Assembly: GCA_049724395.1 (NCBI GenBank)
Contig: JAUGWO010000092.1
Span: 1 to 64,000, forward strand
Length of the DNA stretch: 64,000 bases
From: Spongospora subterranea f. sp. subterranea
Taxonomy: Eukaryota; Endomyxa: Phytomyxea; Phytomyxea; Plasmodiophorida
Reading direction: 5' to 3'
In this document: piece by piece, positions 58,813-64,000 of the stretch
Layout: each line of letters opens with the position of its first letter
How positions within the stretch are numbered: the stretch's first letter is position 1
Notes under the pieces: model-generated
The model's database searches: none
Told to the model about the DNA's origin: nothing
What the model saw: only the letters and a program-made list of their open reading frames with translations
Translations under genes and position numbers: made by a program

Positions 58813-59706
58813 ATGTCGTTATTCCAAACCCGGGTCCACGATGCTCGTGATATGAGTCTCGTCAGTTTTCCGACATATGAAGACTATCTCGACTCGCAAA
58901 TTACAGCGAAGGATCGGCAATATTTGGATGTGGGTATATGGTTAATTAGGCGTCGGATTAGGAACTGAGCGACAGGTTTTTGCACAGAGCGATGACCTTG
59001 CCAGACAACTAGTGGAATTGGGATATCGAGGTCATGGATATACCTTGAAGCGGGAAGAGTTTATTCAGAAGAAGCGGGAAGCGCTCGATCTTGACAATAA
59101 ACCCGTCGAGAAGACGGCACAGATGAACCTGACGGGTTCAGGGAAAGACCTCCGCCAATATCCGTTCCTTGAGGCGTTAGCCGCACGGGAACAAGATATA
59201 CTCAACGGGAAACTAACGGTTTGTGCTAGTTCTGTTTTTTTCTCGCTTGAAAAGGGATTCTGATTTCTTGTTCACAGTCAATAATATTTGTCAGAGATAA
59301 GAACAGTAAAGGCCAAGAAATATCGGGTTACATCGATTACACTCAACGACTAAAAACCGACGATTTTGAGCAATACTTTCTACGTAAAAAACGATTCCTT
59401 CCGCGGTCAACAGATTTGAGGTGAGTTAGTGAAATAGGAATCAAATATCAACGATATTTATTGCTGATTGGTTTCAGCTTTTACAACTGGGATACACAAT
59501 CGACAGCGTCGACATCGTCTGCCAATTTTCAAGTCATTGCCGAAAGTAGTTCAGGAATACTGTTCAAGAATAAGCGCGATCGCAAGATCGTGAACGTCGA
59601 TCCGCGCGCGCAATGTGGCGATAATTCCACACGAACGGTCATCAAATCGGACGAATATATCCAGATTGTGATATACGATCATCTAACAAGAAGGAAGGCC
59701 GAATAA
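58813..59706 (+). CDS. CFAP299: Cilia- and flagella-associated protein CFAP299
   Basis: A conserved protein of motile cilia whose molecular role is little known. Four exons. From the ATG at 58813: [20 protein letters not shown], intron of about 45 nt, then [40 protein letters not shown] and ILNGKLT. A second intron is followed by [20 protein letters not shown] and [21 protein letters not shown] third leads to [32 protein letters not shown] and the end [10 protein letters not shown]. Every block has a close match in the human protein, including the [11 protein letters not shown] and FYNWD motifs. About 225 residues, the usual size. It is the second flagellar gene within 5 kb. Confidence 0.94.
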
Positions 59707-59996
59707 CGTGTTTATCGATCTCGCTCGCAATCACAACCGTTATAAAATTCAAACTGAATCGTCTATTGGAAACATCCAGAAATCTTTGCAGAACTCAATG
59801 ACTGTTTTATAGAACGATAAGTCGTGGTCTGGGATTATTTGTCGGTTTTGCTGTGTTGAAGCGCGCAGTTGTCCAACTGGTCGTTTCGCACTGTTGGTCG
59901 TTGGCCGTTCGCAGAGTCAGGTCAACGGATTGAGGGGCCAATCGCAGCGCCATTCGACTGCTGTCCAGCGGTTTTCCTCACCGATTGCTCGTGGCC

Positions 59997-60892
59997 ATGA
60001 GGTCGCCCAGCAGGAAAAGGGCGTCCGACCTTCGGGGAAGAACTCCAACGTCCGATTTCTCGGTTGATGAACCAATGAAGAAGCCCAAGATTGACGAATC
60101 CGTCAAAGAAAATATCGCTCTGGTAACGGTTCGTCAGGATCAAAAACTCTGATAATGAATAACGGCAACGTGCGATTTCGTGCAGCCAGAAACGTCTGGA
60201 CCTAATTATTGGCTGTTCAAATCCGAACCTCTTTCTCGTATCGAACAGGGAATCGTACGTTGTTGAACATTCCATTCACGAGTCGGGTGAAATCTTCACA
60301 GAGGCAATGACATGAGAGTTGTGTGTGTGTGTTTTCAGGAGATGAAATTCTCTATCGATGATCTAGCGGCTGCACCAAATCAGACGTCGTGCTGGGACGG
60401 TGTCAGAAATTATCAGGTTCGTCGTCGTCGTTGGGATCGCCCTTGGAAGCGCGGCTTTGACCAACCGCTCATGGTTCAGGCTCGAAATATGATGCGAGAC
60501 AAGATGAAGGCGGGCGACCTTGGGTTCTTCTACCATAGTTCGTGTCCAGAACCGGGTATTGTTGGAATCGTCAAGGTATATTGGGGTCTCCGCTGGAACA
60601 CGCCCTGTTTGTTGAAACCGCCGAATCAAAGGTGACCAAAGAATCCTATCCGGACCACTCGTCGTGGAACAAGTCCAGCGGGCATTTCGACCCACGATCG
60701 GTCCCCGAATCGCCGATCTGGTTCATGGTCGACGTCCAGCTCGTTCGCCGCCTGTCCCGGCTGATCAGCCTGCACGAACTGAAAGGGTATTCCGATGAGC
60801 TTCAGGGACTGCGGCTGATCGCTCGCGGATCCCGTCTGTCCATTCAACCTGTTGCGCCCGATCATTGGCACAGAATACTGGCTCTTGAATGA
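59997..60892 (+). CDS. THYN1: THYN1-like EVE-domain protein
   Basis: EVE domains are related to YTH domains and bind modified bases; THYN1 is nuclear. The ATG at 59997 follows an in-frame stop and opens an exon with MRSPSRKRASDLRGRTP and EPMKKPKIDESVK, a basic nuclear-type leader. A 63-nt intron (GTAACG to TGCAG) joins PETSGPNYWLFKSEPLSRIE, the first EVE block (YWLmKSEP). The next exon gives EMKFSIDDLAAAPNQTSCWD and GVRNYQ. A further exon gives RNMMRDKMKAGDLGFFYHSS and CPEPGIVGIVK. The last exon has ESYPDHSSWNKSSGHFDPRS, WFMVDVQLVRRLSRLISL and LSIQPVAPDHWHRILALE. All match the human protein. About 215 residues. It converges with the MACPF gene 106 bp away. Confidence 0.93.
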
Positions 60893-60998
60893 CCACCGTC
60901 CCCCAATACACAGAAGCGGAAATCGCCACACTCACAAATCAACACTTTGGGTTTTGAGTTTGCGTTATCAACAACCGGGTTCGTTATTCGCTAATCGA

Positions 60999-62608
60999 TC
61001 AGGTATTTATTGGCTGGCACGGCTGTCGAGCATTCAGGACGCAGCACGTGATTCTCGCCTTCTGTTCGGTCAGAACGCGCCTGTTTTGTTTGGCGAACTC
61101 GATCCCGGTCATGACTTGCCCTGGGTCGCAAGCGAGTTCGCTCCATCCCGGGAAGGTTCTCACTCCAACGACCCAGTCATTCGTTGTGCACCTGACGAAT
61201 TTCTCCTTGCTTCTTCGACAGGTTATGCTCCAGAATGGTTTGAACGCCCGCGCTGCAGATAAATGTTTCGCAGCCGACACCAGATCTGGCTGCGCCAGCG
61301 TTGTTCGTTCCAATTTCAGCGATGTGATGAACGCGTTCGTCTGATTGCACTTGAACGATTGCGCTTGTTTCGGTTCGCGTACGAGCGGGCTCGTTTCCAG
61401 TCCATAATCGCCGGCCTGGATTGTGTCTTCCGGGATCGCCAAACACCCAGAGCTGATCTTGTATTTATAGGGAGACGCTTTCGAGTAAGTAAAGCGCAAA
61501 CCGGTAAGAGCGCGCGAATTGTTGCACGATAGCACTTTGTCCACTCTCGTCACTGAAAGACCGTTCGAGATCCATTTGTCGGCGTAGTTGGTTGGAGGGC
61601 AAAACGGCATCGGCAGGCTCGAATCATCGTTGCTCTCGTCGCACTTCGCGTTCGGGACCGTCTCGCAGAAGCTGTGTAGCGCTTTCACCACGTGCGGCTT
61701 CAGCTCGGCGCCGACGATCTCGCTGATCGGGGTCAACGTGTAGCGGATGGGGAGGACGTCCTGGCTCATGGTCAGGTTGACCCAATCCTCAGTGTCGGAG
61801 CTGATCATGGACAGCCCGCCGATGGCGAAAATCTCAGACGACACCAGCATTTGCTTGACCATATCGTCTTTGGTTCTGTCGTTATTGATCCCCGACTTCA
61901 GATACGCCCTCTCTGCGATCGCTTGAGCGGCCAGTTTCACGTTCACATTCCATGTCAGCGCGCGCCCCGTCGCTTTTCGAGAAATTTCCTGCCGAATTGA
62001 GAATCGAGACCCAAACGCCACTCTGGAAAACAATCAGTTCGTCGAGGGTTTCGTTTGAGAAAACGTGCCATGTACTGTGAGGCGACGTGAGTTCCAAATT
62101 GCCGAAATAATCTCCAATAAAGATCTCCATTGTGGAACTCGAACTTCTTCGGCAGCGTCTCCAACGCTTTTTGAAAGTTTTTCGACATTCGTGGAGGTGT
62201 GTTCCTGAACGAGAACGACGGTCAGCGGATGAATCCGGATCGTTTTCCGAAAACGAAAGGAACGAGACCACTCTATATGAGCTGTGTACGCTTCACATTT
62301 CGACGTCGTCTCCATGAAGATGCTGCCCGCCTCCTGGATCCGGTCCTCGACCCGTTTCGCCCCGGAGCTGGCCGAGAACGCCACGCCGCGAAACCCGCCC
62401 ACCGTTCCCACCACTTCGGCCGCCAGCGCCTGGCGATAGGACTTCGCCCCCGTCACCTGAACGGTTTCGAAGTTCTTGGAGCAACTCAGCGCCCACTCGG
62501 CTGAGACGCCATCCGGTAAATTGAACCGGAAATCGGACGAGGTTTTTTTCTTCTCATAGGAACCGACTTCGTAGACGACACTCTGAAACCCCTATCAAAA
62601 ACGCTTCA

Positions 62609-62641
<33 letters not shown>

Positions 62642-62882
62642 AGCTGTTGGCTGGCGCCATTTTATTACCGGGTCGACGGTTCGGGCATGGGGATCCCCAT
62701 TCAATATATTATATCCTCTTCCAACTGCAAGAAAGGGACCCAACAGTTAGAATCCACAAAAGCGGCGGAATTGGCATTGTTGCCCGAGTACCGAATCCAA
62801 TGTTCGCCAACGTTTGCGGATCCGACGCAGCGTAAAGCGTGGAGGCAATGCTGACGACGGTCAAGACGTAGCCCAAAATCAT
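60999..62882 (-). CDS. Secreted MACPF (perforin-like) protein
   Basis: MACPF proteins insert into or bind membranes, and some form pores. The start at 62882 gives a signal peptide (MILGYVLTVVSIASTLYA). Across an intron, NIGFGRGYNILNGDPHA matches the start of MACPF domains. Then come YEVGSYEKKKTSSDFRF, GAKSYRQALAAE and a long helix-rich part. The signature is in FHNGDLYWRLFRQFGTHVAS (the MACPF YxxFfxxfGTHy motif), whose exon joins AFGSRFSIRQEISRKATGRA after an intron ending CCAGAG. The last exon has CETVPNAKCDESNDDS, PTNYADKWISNGLS and a Cys-rich C-terminal part with two similar blocks, each of about 65 residues (GLRFTYSKASPYKYKISSG; GVRFTPGWSEL-type), ending at 60999. The latter may be a beta-sheet target-binding module. 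The gene looks whole, with an intronic (CA)n tract. Whether it attacks other cells or serves the organism's own life cycle cannot be told. Confidence 0.85.
62610..62639 (+). repeat. (CA)15 microsatellite in MACPF intron
   Basis: About 30 bp of uninterrupted CA. It lies in the intron between the exons ending with the NGDPHA region and starting with YEVGSY. Confidence 0.95.
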
Positions 62883-64000
62883 GTCGAAATGCTGTCAGGA
62901 TGATTGCACACGATATAGTGAAATGGGAGGATGTCCCAAACTCCCACCTTCATCTGGAGCGTGACCAAAAACCGAACGCCGAATCTCGATGGGCGTTCAA
63001 CACTGTGACCGGTGGATAGCGCCAGATACCCAACCAGTGTCTGCAACAAAAATATCTCGTTCGAGCAATGGCATTTCACGTGAAGGGGAAGTACAGCTCC
63101 CTAATTTCGCCCCCGACCTAAAAACATCGACTCCCCCCGTTGTCAGTGACCGAAATAGCTCGTGATTCGGTTTGTCAGTCCAGGGCATTGGCCGCAGCAG
63201 AAACCGTTGGGCAACGATCTTTGGCGACACATTCATGACATGAGGTGGGATAATCCTGTTCACGGGTGCACCGAGCTGTATCGCTCTCGTGTTTTACTTA
63301 GGGTTTATTGACTTTCATGGCCTAAACGAATGATTCAGATTCACCTGATCTAGATCCTGATAGCGAGGATCGTCCCGCCGTAGCTTTTGAAAACTTTCTT
63401 ACACTCGAGTCATTCCGGGGACAGCGCCTGGCCGCCAAGTCGTACTGTGCAATTGGAACCATATCACGAAGGTCGACTGGAGCAACGACGCTTTTCTACA
63501 ATATGATTGTCCCTTTTTTCATAGATGTCACAAACGGGATAATCAATATTCACGGTTGATCCCACCGACGCCAAGATCGTGATGGCCTTCGAAGCCCTGA
63601 CAATGGAACGCTCGTGTGATCATCGTCCAGTCTGTGGCGATGTGATCATTTGTCGACGCGCGTTTGCGGTTTCGCAAACACCACAATTGGCAGTATTTTC
63701 CTACATTGTTTCATTTTTCTAAAACACCCATTCTTTATATTCTTACGAGATTCCTCGACATAAAACCCAACCAATCGTACTGGCGATTTTCGTGAAACAG
63801 CATCGGTCCTCGATGATGGGCCCAAATGTCTCAACCTGCCGCGACGGCTGAACCGAAGACAGCGGTCAAATGCACTCTGGTGTGACGGTCTACGCTCTCG
63901 CTATCGGCCACCCGCTCCCGCCATTGTTTGATATTTCGCCAATCGACGCCATATCTATTTCGAAGCAGATCAACAAAAGTAAAAAAACGACAACGACCAC
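62883..64000. other. Right edge, no gene assigned
   Basis: A minus-strand frame at 62997-63263 and fragments near 63410-63300 look somewhat protein-like (a Cys-containing stretch, CTREQDYPTSCHECV), but the frame is broken and no family is recognised. The region holds the MACPF promoter side. It may contain part of a gene that extends beyond the window. Confidence 0.3.

Noticed and set aside
61692-62000. Plus-strand frame opposite the MACPF gene
   Set aside because: Antisense shadow; the minus-strand MACPF exon has clear family motifs.
1-64000. CRISPR arrays, bacterial operons, riboswitches, rRNA
   Set aside because: No such structure seen. Introns, SNAREs, IFT and TFIIIC genes make the window eukaryotic nuclear DNA.

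Overview
This is nuclear DNA of a flagellated unicellular eukaryote. Most genes are broken by very short introns (about 36-80 nt) with GT-AG ends. Two genes belong to cilia and flagella (IFT74, CFAP299), and a secreted chitin/polysaccharide deacetylase points to a chitin-walled stage. A zoosporic protist or fungus fits, for example a plasmodiophorid-like rhizarian or a chytrid-grade fungus. I cannot settle the lineage from the sequence alone. GC content is uneven: roughly 32.4-36.4, 48.5-51.9 and 54-62.6 kb are visibly GC-richer than the rest.

Layout. 0-4.1 kb: 3' part of a divergent protein kinase, then old Copia pieces in opposite orientations and a decayed DDE transposase. 4.1-8.7 kb: macrodomain hydrolase, an ER protein disulfide isomerase ending in KDEL, and a divergently transcribed methionine-R-sulfoxide reductase. 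8.7-11.3 kb: no gene I can name. 11.4-13.9 kb: a WD-repeat/zinc-finger TFIIIC90-like subunit. 14.1-15.7 kb: chitin deacetylase. 16.2-27.5 kb: one giant VPS13-family lipid-transfer gene with C2 domains. 27.8-28.4 kb: histone chaperone ASF1. 28.5-31.3 kb: gene-poor and repeat-rich, with an almost perfect 143-bp-arm palindrome made of Copia gag sequence. 31.3-31.9 kb: Golgi Qb-SNARE GOSR2/Bos1. 32.4-36.4 kb: FAB1/PIKfyve kinase. 36.8-41.4 kb: Listerin (LTN1). 41.7-42.9 kb: ethanolamine kinase. 43.5-45.9 kb: a small basic-tailed protein and a leucine-rich-repeat protein. 46-48.5 kb: hypothetical gene, repeats and a Copia remnant. 48.6-51 kb: DH-PH RhoGEF head-to-head with an acidic unknown protein. 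51.1-52.1 kb: RRP8 methyltransferase. 53.9-56.2 kb: IFT74. 56.3-57.0 kb: signal peptidase SEC11. 57.1-58.6 kb: tandem repeats around an unknown four-helix membrane protein. 58.8-59.7 kb: CFAP299. 60.0-60.9 kb: THYN1 (EVE domain). 61.0-62.9 kb: secreted MACPF protein. 62.9-64 kb: nothing assigned.

Functional themes. Several genes serve the endomembrane system (PDI, SEC11, GOSR2, FAB1, VPS13, ethanolamine kinase). Others serve protein and RNA quality control (LTN1, RRP8, TFIIIC90) or the flagellum (IFT74, CFAP299). Eukaryotic genes are not operonic, so neighbourhood is only weak evidence of shared function. The best local candidates for shared control are the divergent PDI/MsrB pair and the RhoGEF/acidic-protein pair, whose apparent start codons lie only 14 bp apart.
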